Shown here: positions 1 through 9,027 of the stretch, in pieces
Position numbering within the stretch: position 1 is the stretch's first letter
How the letters are laid out: every line of letters starts with the position of its first letter
From: Nostoc sp. TCL26-01
GTDB lineage: Bacteria; Cyanobacteriota; Cyanobacteriia; Cyanobacteriales; Nostocaceae
Direction: 5' to 3'
NCBI RefSeq assembly: GCF_013393945.1
Contig: NZ_CP040297.1
Span: 4,930,001 to 4,994,000 of the forward strand
DNA length: 64,000 bases
Position numbers and translations under genes: made by a program
The notes under the pieces: model-generated
The model's database searches: none
The model's input: only the letters and a program-made list of their open reading frames with translations
Told to the model about the DNA's origin: nothing

Positions 1-122
1 GATGAACTAATTACAGGAGGTAAAGTCAAAATCTCTACTAGCAATGTTAGCAAACCTATATGAGTGAAAGTTCCTAACGCTCCAACTATTGCATATTTAA
101 TAAATTTACTGCTTGTTTTCAT
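1..122 (-). CDS. GtrA-family membrane protein (5' part only)
   Basis: An open frame on the minus strand starts at the ATG at 122-120 and runs off the left edge; about 40 codons are visible. The reading begins MKTSSKFIKYAIVGALGTFT and continues as a hydrophobic helix, which is the usual N-terminus of GtrA proteins (small four-helix membrane proteins thought to flip polyprenyl-linked sugars). The ATG directly follows the TAA stop of the upstream GT2 gene, so the two are almost certainly cotranscribed. GtrA next to a polyprenyl-phosphate glycosyltransferase is the standard gtrA-gtrB arrangement. The rest of the gene is outside the window. Confidence 0.75.
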   Translation of the reverse strand, partial: MKTSSKFIKYAIVGALGTFTHIGLLTLLVEILTLPPVISS

Positions 123-1064
123 TTACATTTCATCAATTATTTCTGAAATAATATATCGAGGGCGACATTTAACTTCTTCATATATTCTGGCGAGATATAA
201 TCCAATGATACCCAAGCTAATCATGATTAAACTTCCAATAATGAGAAGAAGAAGAATTACGGTAGTAAATCCGTCAACTGATCGTCCTGTCAACTTAAAA
301 AACAGAGTTTGCAATCCTAGTATGATGGCAAAAGTCAAAAATAAGCAACCAGAAAAAGTAATCAAATGTAGTGGTAATGATGAAAATGATGTAACTCCAG
401 TAATAGCAAGTTTCATTAAATTAAGAGTAGACCATCTTGATCTGCCACTAATGCGAGATGCAACCTCAAAAGGAATTTTTATGCGTTGGAATCCTAGCCA
501 AGCCGTCATACCACGAAAGAAAAGATTACGCTCTCCCATTCTTAGCCAAGCATTTACCACCTTACGATCAAGAAGCTTGTAGTCTGATGCACCCTTAAGA
601 TTATAGCCAGATAGTTGATTCAATATTGCATAAAAAATCTCAGCACCTATCTTGCTGCTAAAAGACTCGTTCCCACGAGATATTTTGATAGCTTCTACTA
701 TATCGGCATCAGATTTTTGCCAAATACTCACCATCTCTGGAATTAAGTGTGGAGGATGCTGTAAATCTCCATCCATGATAATTACTGCGTCACCTTTAGC
801 CATTTCTAAGCCAGCACATAAAGCACATTCTTTACCAAAGTTTCTGCTTAAACGCACTGCCTTCAATATTGGGTAATCTTGAGATATTTGCTTTATAACA
901 TCCCATGTATTGTCTGGAGATCCATCATCTATTAATATAATCTGATAAGATTCTTTGTTGGTTACTTTTTCTAATGCTGCAATCACCTCTTGAATAACTA
1001 CATTTAGATGATTCCCCTCTCGATATACTGGAATTACAACATTCAACGTAGGTTGGCTATACAT
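123..1064 (-). CDS. GT2 glycosyltransferase, polyprenyl-phosphate sugar transferase (GtrB/DPM1-like)
   Basis: 313 residues. The N-terminal GT-A domain has NVVIPVYREG, ILIDDGSPDNTW and the DGDLQHPP metal-binding motif around residues 95-105; two membrane helices follow (about 230-255 and 265-290). This is the GtrB/DPM1-type layout of enzymes that move a sugar from a nucleotide donor to undecaprenyl phosphate on the inner face of the plasma membrane. It is directly followed by a GtrA start, so together they probably supply lipid-linked sugar for periplasmic glycosylation. It closes the leftward polysaccharide cluster. The sugar cannot be told from the sequence. Confidence 0.85.
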   Translation of the reverse strand: MYSQPTLNVVIPVYREGNHLNVVIQEVIAALEKVTNKESYQIILIDDGSPDNTWDVIKQISQDYPILKAVRLSRNFGKECALCAGLEMAKGDAVIIMDGDLQHPPHLIPEMVSIWQKSDADIVEAIKISRGNESFSSKIGAEIFYAILNQLSGYNLKGASDYKLLDRKVVNAWLRMGERNLFFRGMTAWLGFQRIKIPFEVASRISGRSRWSTLNLMKLAITGVTSFSSLPLHLITFSGCLFLTFAIILGLQTLFFKLTGRSVDGFTTVILLLLIIGSLIMISLGIIGLYLARIYEEVKCRPRYIISEIIDEM

Positions 1065-1225
1065 TAGATTCTCTAGATTCTTTATGACTAGAATATATTC
1101 TGTAGCTTATCTGTATTCTAAAGCTCACTTTATTAATCTCTCAAAAGTTTGATCGATAAGTTATTAAAATTTTAAACAAGGATTTCATCCTAATAACTAT
1201 AGTTTTTCATGTAAGTATTTCCTGT

Positions 1226-4081
1226 TTAATTTTCTTTACTACTTTGATTCTTGCTATCCTTAGTTAAAATATAACCTAGCAAGAACAGGGATGAGACACT
1301 AATTCCTGCACCAATATGAAAGCTTATAGGGTTAAACTCAAACTCGATTAAATGATTTCCCTGGGGTATTAAAACACCTTGGAGTACATAGTTAGTTTGA
1401 AAGATATGTGTCGGTTTACCATCAATTTTGGCCTGCCATCCAGGATAATAAATATTACTTAATACTAAAAAAGCCGGAGAAGATGAATTTGTTAGAACTT
1501 GATTATGTGTATCATTTAACTTAGTAAACTTAGTAGTAGCACCTAAATCGAAATTTTGAGTTTTTAAATTTATATTTTCCTCTACAAATGCTACTTTAGA
1601 TGGCTCATAAGAACGTCCATCTGGTAACTTAGATGATTTTACTATATTAAGCACTTCATTAGCCTTAAAACTAATTATTTCAGGTACTAGCCATACACGC
1701 GGCATAGCAAGAAGATTATTATATATGCTGGTTTGGTTAACATTCTCAATATGATGCCAATGTCTATGGTCATTTAGAAAATTTAAATTTTCTGTAAGAG
1801 GATAGGATTTTTGTATTTTACTATTTATAAGGCTAATTTTGTGAATATTAATAGCTCCTGATGTACCCACCCAATCAATTTCTAAACTTTTGATGTTATC
1901 CATTTCATCTATAGGTAAAATACTTATATATTTGTGTCCATCACATTTTTTTAAACCATCTTTTTCAACGGTAAAACTTTCAAATATAGATGCTCGCTTA
2001 TGTTGCATCAACGAAACTACATCACTACAGTCATAAGCCCATTCAGAAGTATCTTGTCCAGCATAAAGACTCTTAGTAACTACTCTACCATTGCTATCTG
2101 TTACTCGAACATTGAGGACTTTTGAATTATTAACGATACCTGTAGAACACGCTAATGAACTGACAATACCAATAGCATTCGCATTGGGAATAGAGTTGGC
2201 AGATGAAATTGGAAACTGAACAGAATCAGACTGCTGAGTATTGCAACCCGAACCTAGCGATGTAGTCAGATTCTCAGTAGACCAATTAATTCCTTTAATA
2301 TTGGATATGGGTGATAAATCTTTAGGGGTAAAAACATATTTTATTGACATAATATCTAGACTTCTGTCGGATGGCGAAGCCCAGGTTCCACTAACATCTC
2401 CTGCTGCACCCATTTGTAATAACTGACTAACTCTGGATAGAATCAATGGCCCATACCCACTAGCACTAGGTATACCCCATAGTCTGGACATATTAACTGG
2501 AATTTCGTCCATAGAAGCAAGTCCACCCCGAATCGGTAAAATTCTTTGGTGGCTGGTACTTATAAGTTTCTTATACTTTTGGGACAAAACAGTTGGTGTA
2601 AGCAAATCCTTACTAGGCGAAGAGTATTGCCACTCATAAAACCAGCCAAAACTTCCTATATCTATAACTAAAATGATCACTAACAATAATTGTCTAGTCC
2701 TAGACTGTGGCAATCGACTCCAATAGAATAGGGTAAATGTTACTACTGTAAAAATTAGTATTGGTATGCCTAACGACAGATTAGACCAAGGGAGAAAATT
2801 TATTATTTTTTGTTGGTTAGCTATTTGGGTTTGAAGATAAATAAATAACACTAAACTACTTAATAAACTAGCAAGCATTAATCCAGTGCTAATAAGAATA
2901 GCTTTACGTATCCAACGATATGAAAAAACTTGTTTTTGTATAGCAGACACACCATAGCCTGCTAGCACACTTAAGGACAGAGTCATCTCAATTAAGTGAC
3001 GTGCTGGTACACGAAACTTGTTATAACCAGGTAAGTGATACATTATATTAGCAAGAGGTGTGACATCGCCAAGAGTTAATAAAAATGTAAAAAACGTTGC
3101 GTACAGCCAAAATACAGCTGTAAAACTATGACGATGTGCTAAAAATCCAATAATTGCTAATATTAAAGTCAGTATCCCAACGTAACCGGTTACTTCTGTA
3201 AGTCCCCATATACATTCTCCTGAATATGGAATGGTATGTTCTGGTGAGTTACTACCAAAAATCCAGGGGAATAACATTCTAATACTTTCACTTAAAGGCA
3301 GAGAGCAATAATTAAAATCTTTAAAACTTAATTTCGAGCGCAGTCCCAGGTTAATCAATTCGACAGTAGGAAAAATTTGGATACAAGATAAAGCTATTCC
3401 TAATAATATAGCAGCTATATAAAATTGATAATATCTCCATACACTAATTGGAGTTTTCCATCCATGAGCAAAAACGTATATTCCACTCATCCCTATACTG
3501 TAAACAGCAATTTGTGGATGTCCTGCAAGAATGCAACAGGCAATAGCAAAACATGCAGATGCAAACCATTTAATGCTGAAACTATGACGAAGCTTCTCCA
3601 ACGCCCAAATGATCATGGGCATCCACGCAGCAGAATGAATCATCATTGTGTGCCCTAGATGAGCCATCATGAAACCACTCATGCCATAAATAATACCCCC
3701 GACGATCGCTGCTAACTTGGAATTAGTAATTGTATAGACGTAACCATAGGAGAAACAACTGGCTAGTATATAAGCTGAGATGACCCAGGCATTCCAAGAA
3801 TTAGGAATAAGAGAAAATATTACTGAAATAGGATACCAAGTTTGAGTTTGCGGATCTGCTGCTACCGGAAATCCTGAAAGAAGTAAATCTGTCCATAGAG
3901 TTCGATAAGAATAAAAAGCTGGTATGCTTTGAATAATTCCATCTCCAGGCGCTAATAATTTATCGGAGAAGATAACAGGAAAGAAGAAAAGAGTGTAAAG
4001 AACAGAGTACAAAAGTATTACTGATATGACATGAATAATACGTCTGTAACTTTCAGGCATCAAATTATACATTAGAGACAT
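1226..4081 (-). CDS. YfhO-like multi-spanning membrane protein
   Basis: 951 residues with about a dozen hydrophobic helices in the first 500 residues, then a soluble domain, then one C-terminal helix (about 920-940). The ending, with PAFLVLSNIYYPGWQAKIDG followed by a hydrophobic strand and IPQGNHLIEFEF, is the typical C-terminal signature of bacterial YfhO proteins. Known members act on the outer face of the membrane in glycosylation of surface polymers with lipid-linked sugars (a GT-C-like fold). Next to GtrB and GtrA it would be the enzyme that uses their sugar, which is inference. The 5' flank holds a MITE and a damaged gene, so it may have its own promoter. Confidence 0.75.
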   Translation of the reverse strand: MSLMYNLMPESYRRIIHVISVILLYSVLYTLFFFPVIFSDKLLAPGDGIIQSIPAFYSYRTLWTDLLLSGFPVAADPQTQTWYPISVIFSLIPNSWNAWVISAYILASCFSYGYVYTITNSKLAAIVGGIIYGMSGFMMAHLGHTMMIHSAAWMPMIIWALEKLRHSFSIKWFASACFAIACCILAGHPQIAVYSIGMSGIYVFAHGWKTPISVWRYYQFYIAAILLGIALSCIQIFPTVELINLGLRSKLSFKDFNYCSLPLSESIRMLFPWIFGSNSPEHTIPYSGECIWGLTEVTGYVGILTLILAIIGFLAHRHSFTAVFWLYATFFTFLLTLGDVTPLANIMYHLPGYNKFRVPARHLIEMTLSLSVLAGYGVSAIQKQVFSYRWIRKAILISTGLMLASLLSSLVLFIYLQTQIANQQKIINFLPWSNLSLGIPILIFTVVTFTLFYWSRLPQSRTRQLLLVIILVIDIGSFGWFYEWQYSSPSKDLLTPTVLSQKYKKLISTSHQRILPIRGGLASMDEIPVNMSRLWGIPSASGYGPLILSRVSQLLQMGAAGDVSGTWASPSDRSLDIMSIKYVFTPKDLSPISNIKGINWSTENLTTSLGSGCNTQQSDSVQFPISSANSIPNANAIGIVSSLACSTGIVNNSKVLNVRVTDSNGRVVTKSLYAGQDTSEWAYDCSDVVSLMQHKRASIFESFTVEKDGLKKCDGHKYISILPIDEMDNIKSLEIDWVGTSGAINIHKISLINSKIQKSYPLTENLNFLNDHRHWHHIENVNQTSIYNNLLAMPRVWLVPEIISFKANEVLNIVKSSKLPDGRSYEPSKVAFVEENINLKTQNFDLGATTKFTKLNDTHNQVLTNSSSPAFLVLSNIYYPGWQAKIDGKPTHIFQTNYVLQGVLIPQGNHLIEFEFNPISFHIGAGISVSSLFLLGYILTKDSKNQSSKEN

Positions 4082-4307
4082 ATATTTCGTTTAAATTTTT
4101 AAATGCAAAATATTGGCTGTTATGAGCATAATAGCTGTATTTAAATCAAGTCCTAAAAATAATTAAAATACATAAACTTTAGCGGGTTACGTAAAGAATT
4201 TATTGAATATTTCTACCACCTCGCTCAATTATGTGTATTTTAAACTTATAGGCTATCATCAATAAATGAACAAATATTAATTAAGAATACTCCTCTTACT
4301 TTACTTA

Positions 4308-4470
4308 GAGGATGTTTTAAAAGTGGTTAGTTGTGTTTTTAAGAACCTATTGATCCCCCCTAACCCCCCTTTAAAAGGGGGGAACCGGAATTAAAGTCCC
4401 CCTTTTTAAGGGGGATTTAGGGGGATCGGAAAATATTTGATACATCATCAAGGACTTTTAAAACATCCTC
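4308..4470. mobile_element. MITE, 163 bp, 17-bp perfect terminal inverted repeats
   Basis: GAGGATGTTTTAAAAGT at 4308-4324 is repeated inverted and perfectly at 4454-4470. The element is flanked by TTA on both sides (4305-4307 and 4471-4473), a likely 3-bp target duplication. Inside are two more nested palindromes built from CCCCCCTAACCCCCC/AAAAGGGGGG-type runs. There is no coding capacity. Three-base TNA duplications are known for some IS5-family transposases, so mobilisation in trans by such an enzyme is possible. The right end overlaps the small ORF that ends at 4448. Confidence 0.8.
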
Positions 4471-4723
4471 TTAGTATTGTCATTGCAGCCGCCAAGTAAT
4501 TAAGGTATCGGGGAACGGAAGCCTTAAAGTAATCTCCGTGACCTTGATTACTAACTAATTGTTCTATTTGGTTCAATATATTTTGTGATGCTTCTAAATG
4601 TGGCTGTATTTTCTCTGGTATATCTGTTGAAAATAATGAATTAAAGTTGGACTGCATAAGAAGTTGCTTTGCAAAAGCAACTTCTGAGAGAATTTCTTCA
4701 TCTGGAATTACTTCTTTTATCAT
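4448..4723 (-). CDS. small hypothetical protein with MITE-derived C-terminus
   Basis: 91 residues; I do not recognise the family. It is rich in acidic and Gln/Asn residues and has an amphipathic stretch near residues 70-83. Its last seven residues (GCFKSP and the codon before) and its stop codon come from the right end of the MITE at 4308-4470. If the MITE and one TTA copy are removed, the frame stays open for about 19 more codons to a TAA near 4250, so the natural protein was probably slightly longer. It lies downstream of the glycosyltransferases on the same strand. It may still be expressed, but could be a decaying gene. Confidence 0.45.
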   Translation of the reverse strand: MIKEVIPDEEILSEVAFAKQLLMQSNFNSLFSTDIPEKIQPHLEASQNILNQIEQLVSNQGHGDYFKASVPRYLNYLAAAMTILRGCFKSP

Positions 4724-4795
4724 TTCTAATGATGGCTGTTCTGTCTTATTACAAAAAAAGTTTCATAACATCAATAATACTTTTTTAAAATTTAA

Positions 4796-5089
4796 TCACT
4801 GAAATCTTTCTCCTTGCAAAAGATACAAGTAAAAATCATCAACTGGTACATTATATTTCTTTGCTCCTCTAAGAAAATTATCACCAAATCCAAAACTTTT
4901 TCTATAGTGAGACTCCCTTGAAAATAGCTCTCGATAACGTTCAGGATGCTTTTTCATTAACAGAGCATCTTTTTCAAAAAACAGGTTTTTTTCTTCAATA
5001 CTTTCACGTTTATCTATCCGAATATGAGGTGGATGAAAAACGCAAACATCGTGAGCAAAAGGATGCCATGCTGAGAGAAAAATTAGGTA
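4796..5089 (-). pseudogene. C-terminal remnant of a GT2-type glycosyltransferase
   Basis: A frame of about 97 codons is open from a TAG at 5092-5090 to a TGA at 4798-4796 and has no start codon in its first half. It reads HPPHIRIDKRESIEEKNLFF and later EKDALLMKKHPERYRELF. A segment of this kind (a conserved HPP, then an N-LFF-KH-P stretch) resembles the C-terminal part of GT2 glycosyltransferases of surface polysaccharide clusters. Its 5' part overlaps the 3' end of the preceding GT4 gene in another frame. The N-terminal catalytic domain is missing, so I call it a deletion remnant. An unrelated small gene with a non-standard start is the alternative. Confidence 0.5.
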
Positions 5090-6381
5090 CTAATAAAATG
5101 TATAGCTTGTGCAACTCCTCTGATATCCATATCTACTCTTTCGTAATTGATCCAGTTACTTAATTCCTCGCCTATCTTGTCTGCAAAGCTGTAAGCTATT
5201 GTAGTGTGTCTAAATTTTCCGCTTTTTTTTGCAATGTCAATAATTGCTTGAGAATAATTTTCTAAGTTATGATAATCTTGTAAAAGCTGCCAACCATTTT
5301 CTCCTAAGTGTGAAAAGTCTAGAGGATTAGCTAGAAAGTTTTTGAGATGTTGCTGTATATCCTCTATCTCATGATCTGGACGTACAAACGCAACTGTACT
5401 TTCAGATTGTTCAGCATACCAGCCAACCTGTGTAACTAGACTAGGAAGTGCATGACTCCAAATCCTAAGTTGACTTACTGATGCCTCTCCCATTGTTGGG
5501 TAACGCAGATTAATAGCTAAATGAGCATTGGCTAAAGCTGAGTCCAACTTAGCTTCTTCGACAAAACCATGTAATTTTACTAAATTAGTAAGACCTAATT
5601 GTTGAATTTGATGACAAATATAGTTTTTATCCCAAACTTGACCGTAAATATCTAAACGAAACTGATTCTTTTCGCTAAGATTAGATAAAGCTTTTAAAAA
5701 AACTTCTAGACGACGATTACTGCCAAGATATCCGAAAATTATGAGACGATAGGGTGGAGTAATGACTTTACCATTTCTTGTTCCTTGCCATTTACTAACA
5801 TACGGTAGAGGTGCATAACCAACAACCCAGCGATTTTTATGCTTAAGAATTTTCTGAAAAACCTCTTTTGTATGAGTTACTACTCCTACTGCATTTTCTA
5901 AAGCTAGAAAAGTTAGAGGATAGTATTCAGCCATATATTCAGTTGTTAAATCACCATTCCAGAACCTTAAGCTGGCTTGCTCACCCTCTACACCATAGTA
6001 TTGTTTCATATATGAGGCGTAAATCTGCCAATCATTATGTTTTTCTCTATAGATCCCTGCAAAAAAATGCTGGAGTCTGCAATCATGAAGAATAACTAGA
6101 CCCGGACACTGCTTGCTAATCTGCCAGATTTGGTAATGGAAATTGGAATTATTGCCTATATGGTAAATATTTAAATCAGCTTGGTTGATTTCTTTCCAAG
6201 GAACACTAGCCAAATTATATTGGCGAACTTTAGCATACTTTTCAATATCTAAATTCCATTTCGGTTCATCTGTCCATACTAATACTTCAGCATAGTTAGT
6301 TAAAATTGGCAGCAAACGCATTGTATACTCAGCTATACCTGTTTGGGCTGGGGGTATAGGAGAAAACCAATTCAGTTTCAT
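5083..6381 (-). CDS. GT4-family glycosyltransferase
   Basis: 432 residues from the chosen start, which reads MKLNWFSPIPPAQTGIAEYT; the open frame extends 10 codons upstream, but this ATG overlaps the TGA of the preceding gene as ATGA, which indicates translational coupling. The N-terminal PPAQTGIAEYT loop and a C-terminal half with IIFGYLGSNRRLEVFLKAL, LHGFVEEAKLDSALANAHLA and GEASVSQLRIWSHALPSLVT fit a GT-B retaining enzyme of family GT4. It would add a sugar to a surface polysaccharide in the cytoplasm before export. Donor and acceptor are unknown. Confidence 0.8.
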   Translation of the reverse strand: MKLNWFSPIPPAQTGIAEYTMRLLPILTNYAEVLVWTDEPKWNLDIEKYAKVRQYNLASVPWKEINQADLNIYHIGNNSNFHYQIWQISKQCPGLVILHDCRLQHFFAGIYREKHNDWQIYASYMKQYYGVEGEQASLRFWNGDLTTEYMAEYYPLTFLALENAVGVVTHTKEVFQKILKHKNRWVVGYAPLPYVSKWQGTRNGKVITPPYRLIIFGYLGSNRRLEVFLKALSNLSEKNQFRLDIYGQVWDKNYICHQIQQLGLTNLVKLHGFVEEAKLDSALANAHLAINLRYPTMGEASVSQLRIWSHALPSLVTQVGWYAEQSESTVAFVRPDHEIEDIQQHLKNFLANPLDFSHLGENGWQLLQDYHNLENYSQAIIDIAKKSGKFRHTTIAYSFADKIGEELSNWINYERVDMDIRGVAQAIHFIST

Positions 6382-7424
6382 GAGATTAGCTTTTGAACGA
6401 CTGTAGACCATGAAATATTTAGGCTATCATAATACTCTTTTCCTGCTTTACCAAGAGCTTGCGCCCAAGAACGATTTTCCCATAATTGATCCATTGCTGC
6501 TGCAAAAGATTTAGGATTAGGTTCTGCTATCAATCCAGTCTCTTCATGTCGGACGAATTCTAAAGAGCCTCCTGAGTCTGTACAAGTAACAACAGGCTTC
6601 GATGACAACATGGCTTCCAAGGTGACATAGCCATAGTCTTCATCAAAGGGTGGATAAACAACTCCCAAGCTTCTGGCATAAGTTATAATTTTTTCTTTTT
6701 CACTTATCTCTCCTAAAAAAACTGCTTTCTTTGTAACTCCTAATTTTTTAGCTAATTTTTTTAAATACTCGTTGTATTCATTGTTGTCTGCCTTACCTGC
6801 GAACAAAATCCTGACAGGATTTGTAGTTTCCGCTAATGCTTTTATTACAAGTTCCTGCCGTTTAATACTCCAAAGTCTACTTGGAAAAAACAAATAATCT
6901 TCTGTATTTTCGCAGTAAAAAGTTTCTGCATTTCTTGGTGGATGATAAAGAGGAATAGACTCTATATGATTAAAGTATTTTAATCTTTTAGCAACATTTT
7001 GTGAGTTAGCAAAAATAGAGATACATTCACTAAATGCTTTATTATCAGCATTGACAATTGCTTCACGAATTTGTAATCCGTTTGCAGCATTTATCAAGTC
7101 ACCGTAATGTGTCCCCCATAAATCATAAGCTGAACGATACTGATGAAGTAACCACATCACTTTCTGAGGGTGAGGAATTAAGTATGCAGGAAATTTCATC
7201 CCAATAATTCGATCAACAACTTGTCCACAAGATTCTGTTAAGTCTAGTAGTCTACAAGCTAACATATGCTCCAAAATTCGTTCTGGAGGATACCATTTAA
7301 AGGGAATTGCAACTATTTCAGCCTCATGACCCTCTGTATTGAGTGCCTTAACAAGTTCTTCTGCATGTATTTCCGCTCCACCCCTAATAAAAGGAACCTG
7401 AGTTGTAACTATCAATACTCTCAT
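6378..7424 (-). CDS. GT4-family glycosyltransferase
   Basis: 348 residues, GT-B fold. The start, MRVLIVTTQVPFIRGGAEIH, carries the N-terminal glycine loop (RGGAE). The C-terminal half has FFPSRLWSIKRQELVIKAL and the donor-site region PPFDEDYGYVTLEAMLSSKP, which contains the family's E-x7-E pattern. It overlaps the next gene by ATGA and its own start overlaps the stop of the methyltransferase gene in the same way, so three consecutive genes are translationally coupled. The role is addition of a sugar in the exported glycan; specificity is not readable. Confidence 0.85.
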   Translation of the reverse strand: MRVLIVTTQVPFIRGGAEIHAEELVKALNTEGHEAEIVAIPFKWYPPERILEHMLACRLLDLTESCGQVVDRIIGMKFPAYLIPHPQKVMWLLHQYRSAYDLWGTHYGDLINAANGLQIREAIVNADNKAFSECISIFANSQNVAKRLKYFNHIESIPLYHPPRNAETFYCENTEDYLFFPSRLWSIKRQELVIKALAETTNPVRILFAGKADNNEYNEYLKKLAKKLGVTKKAVFLGEISEKEKIITYARSLGVVYPPFDEDYGYVTLEAMLSSKPVVTCTDSGGSLEFVRHEETGLIAEPNPKSFAAAMDQLWENRSWAQALGKAGKEYYDSLNISWSTVVQKLIS

Positions 7425-8968
7425 GGTTTCAATCCTACGATCGCATAATCTTGTGAGCCATAAAAGTAATCACTGAAACGTTCAGCTACTGCTGATCCAG
7501 TTAATCTAGTTTGAGTAGTATCAGGATGAAGCTTGATACATCTAACTTCTGATAGACCAAATGATTGTGCAACAAATGTAATCATAGGACTTGGCAGTGG
7601 ATTCCGATGTGTCGGATCTAGATAGAATGTGTTACTACCCACTAAAATATTATCTGGATTTGGTGTTTCAAAAATCACTAATCCCCCTCTCTTAAGCACT
7701 CTAACAGCCTCAGTAAATAACTTTAGCAAGACCTCAAATGGTAGATGTTCAATAATATGGAAGCCAGTTACTGCGCCTAAACTGGCATCGGGAAGAGATT
7801 GTAAATAGCTAATGACATCTCCTTCTGTTACCTCCAGTCCTCTGACTCTGCATTGTTCTATCATGACTCTATTGATATCCAAACCTCTAGCCGTATATCC
7901 TTTCTCTTGCAGCAGTTCTAGCCATTCACCACGTCCGCAACCTATATCTAAAATAGGTGAGTCTGATGTACCAATATTAGCCTCTTTGATTATGGGTAGA
8001 TATACTTTCAATCTGTTGAAAATATCCTCTCTACTACCCCGAAACATATCTTCAAACGCAACATAAAAACCATCTAATAAATGCTTCTCTTCATTGACAA
8101 AAGTGTTTATTTGTTCTAAATTGAACGGTTCTGGTAGTCGCCTCCGCGCTTCTTCTAAGAATAAGGTAATCATGCGCTTTTGCTGTATTAGATCGTTTTT
8201 AAGATAATTGTCGTTTCTAATATGATGATGTTCTAGTTTTTGAATATGCGTTTTAAAATTATTTAACTGCTCTTCTATATCAGTATTCCGATTATTTACA
8301 CATTCATTAATGTCATGAAAACTATTATCTATACCTTGAAAACGAATATCTATAACACCTGATAACTGCTCTATTTCGTGGAAATGACTATCCGCATTAA
8401 CCAAGCGCTGATCTATTGTTTGGAAATGACTATCCGCATTAACCAAGCGCTGATCTATTGTTTGGAAGTGATTATCCACATTAACCAAGCGCTGATCTAT
8501 TGTTTGGAAGTGATTATCCACATTAACCAAGCGCTGATCTATTGTTTGGAAGTGATTATCCACATTAACCAAGCGCTGATCTATTTGTGTCTTTAGAGTG
8601 TTGATTTGCTCCATTAACTGGCTATTAACTTTTACAGAAGTTTTTAAGGCAAGAATTAAGTTGAAATTTACCTCTCTCTGGTCTTTAAAGAAAAAATTAA
8701 TAATTTTTAAAATAAATTTTTGTAATTTTGAACTGAAATTAAAAGGAAAGCGATCAAGCTTATTAGGCCATTTCGTGCGTGCATAAGCTCTAGATTCTGC
8801 ATTTTTCAGGAGAGATTCAATATAGTCGATTTTTGACATTAAGTTTGTTGCATTTGTATGATTGTTTGTAACTAATACTTGAGATTCTCCTTGGCGATTA
8901 GCAACTTCTTGGCGAATCTTTTGCATCAACTCATCGATATTAATTTCTGGATTATTTGAATCAAACAT
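7421..8968 (-). CDS. coiled-coil/SAM-dependent methyltransferase, possible glycan chain terminator
   Basis: 515 residues from the ATG of MFDSNNPEINIDELMQKIRQ; the frame extends upstream to a TTG, but the chosen start looks like the conserved N-terminus. Residues about 110-290 are heptad-like and hold five 14-residue repeats (IDQRLVN-x-D-x-HF-x2). The C-terminal domain is a class I methyltransferase: ILDIGCGRGEWLELLQ is motif I, and FHIIEHLPFEVL and GGLVIFETPNPDN follow. It is encoded directly after the ABC exporter genes and before two glycosyltransferases. In WbdD-type systems a methyltransferase joined to a coiled coil caps the glycan and sets its length; applying that here is inference, and the domain order is the reverse. 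Confidence 0.75.
   Translation of the reverse strand: MFDSNNPEINIDELMQKIRQEVANRQGESQVLVTNNHTNATNLMSKIDYIESLLKNAESRAYARTKWPNKLDRFPFNFSSKLQKFILKIINFFFKDQREVNFNLILALKTSVKVNSQLMEQINTLKTQIDQRLVNVDNHFQTIDQRLVNVDNHFQTIDQRLVNVDNHFQTIDQRLVNADSHFQTIDQRLVNADSHFHEIEQLSGVIDIRFQGIDNSFHDINECVNNRNTDIEEQLNNFKTHIQKLEHHHIRNDNYLKNDLIQQKRMITLFLEEARRRLPEPFNLEQINTFVNEEKHLLDGFYVAFEDMFRGSREDIFNRLKVYLPIIKEANIGTSDSPILDIGCGRGEWLELLQEKGYTARGLDINRVMIEQCRVRGLEVTEGDVISYLQSLPDASLGAVTGFHIIEHLPFEVLLKLFTEAVRVLKRGGLVIFETPNPDNILVGSNTFYLDPTHRNPLPSPMITFVAQSFGLSEVRCIKLHPDTTQTRLTGSAVAERFSDYFYGSQDYAIVGLKP
8379..8588 (-). repeat. five tandem 42-bp repeats inside the methyltransferase gene
   Basis: Five head-to-tail copies of a 42-bp unit, each coding for 14 residues (two heptads). 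Three copies encode NVDNHF and two encode NADSHF; otherwise they are almost identical at the DNA level. This suggests recent expansion by slippage or recombination. Because 42 is a multiple of three, copy-number change keeps the frame and alters coiled-coil length by about 2 nm per unit. Confidence 0.9.
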
Positions 8969-9027
8969 ATATATAGGGAGTAACACGCTATGAAAAGACT
9001 CTTGACACAATATATAGTTGTGCAAAT

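Noticed and set aside
4918..5163. Plus-strand ORF of 81 codons
   Set aside because: It lies antisense to the glycosyltransferase remnant and the 3' end of the GT4 gene; its sequence has no family features.
8378..8596. Plus-strand ORF made of five repeated INQALIYCLE units
   Set aside because: Antisense image of the 42-bp repeats in the methyltransferase gene.
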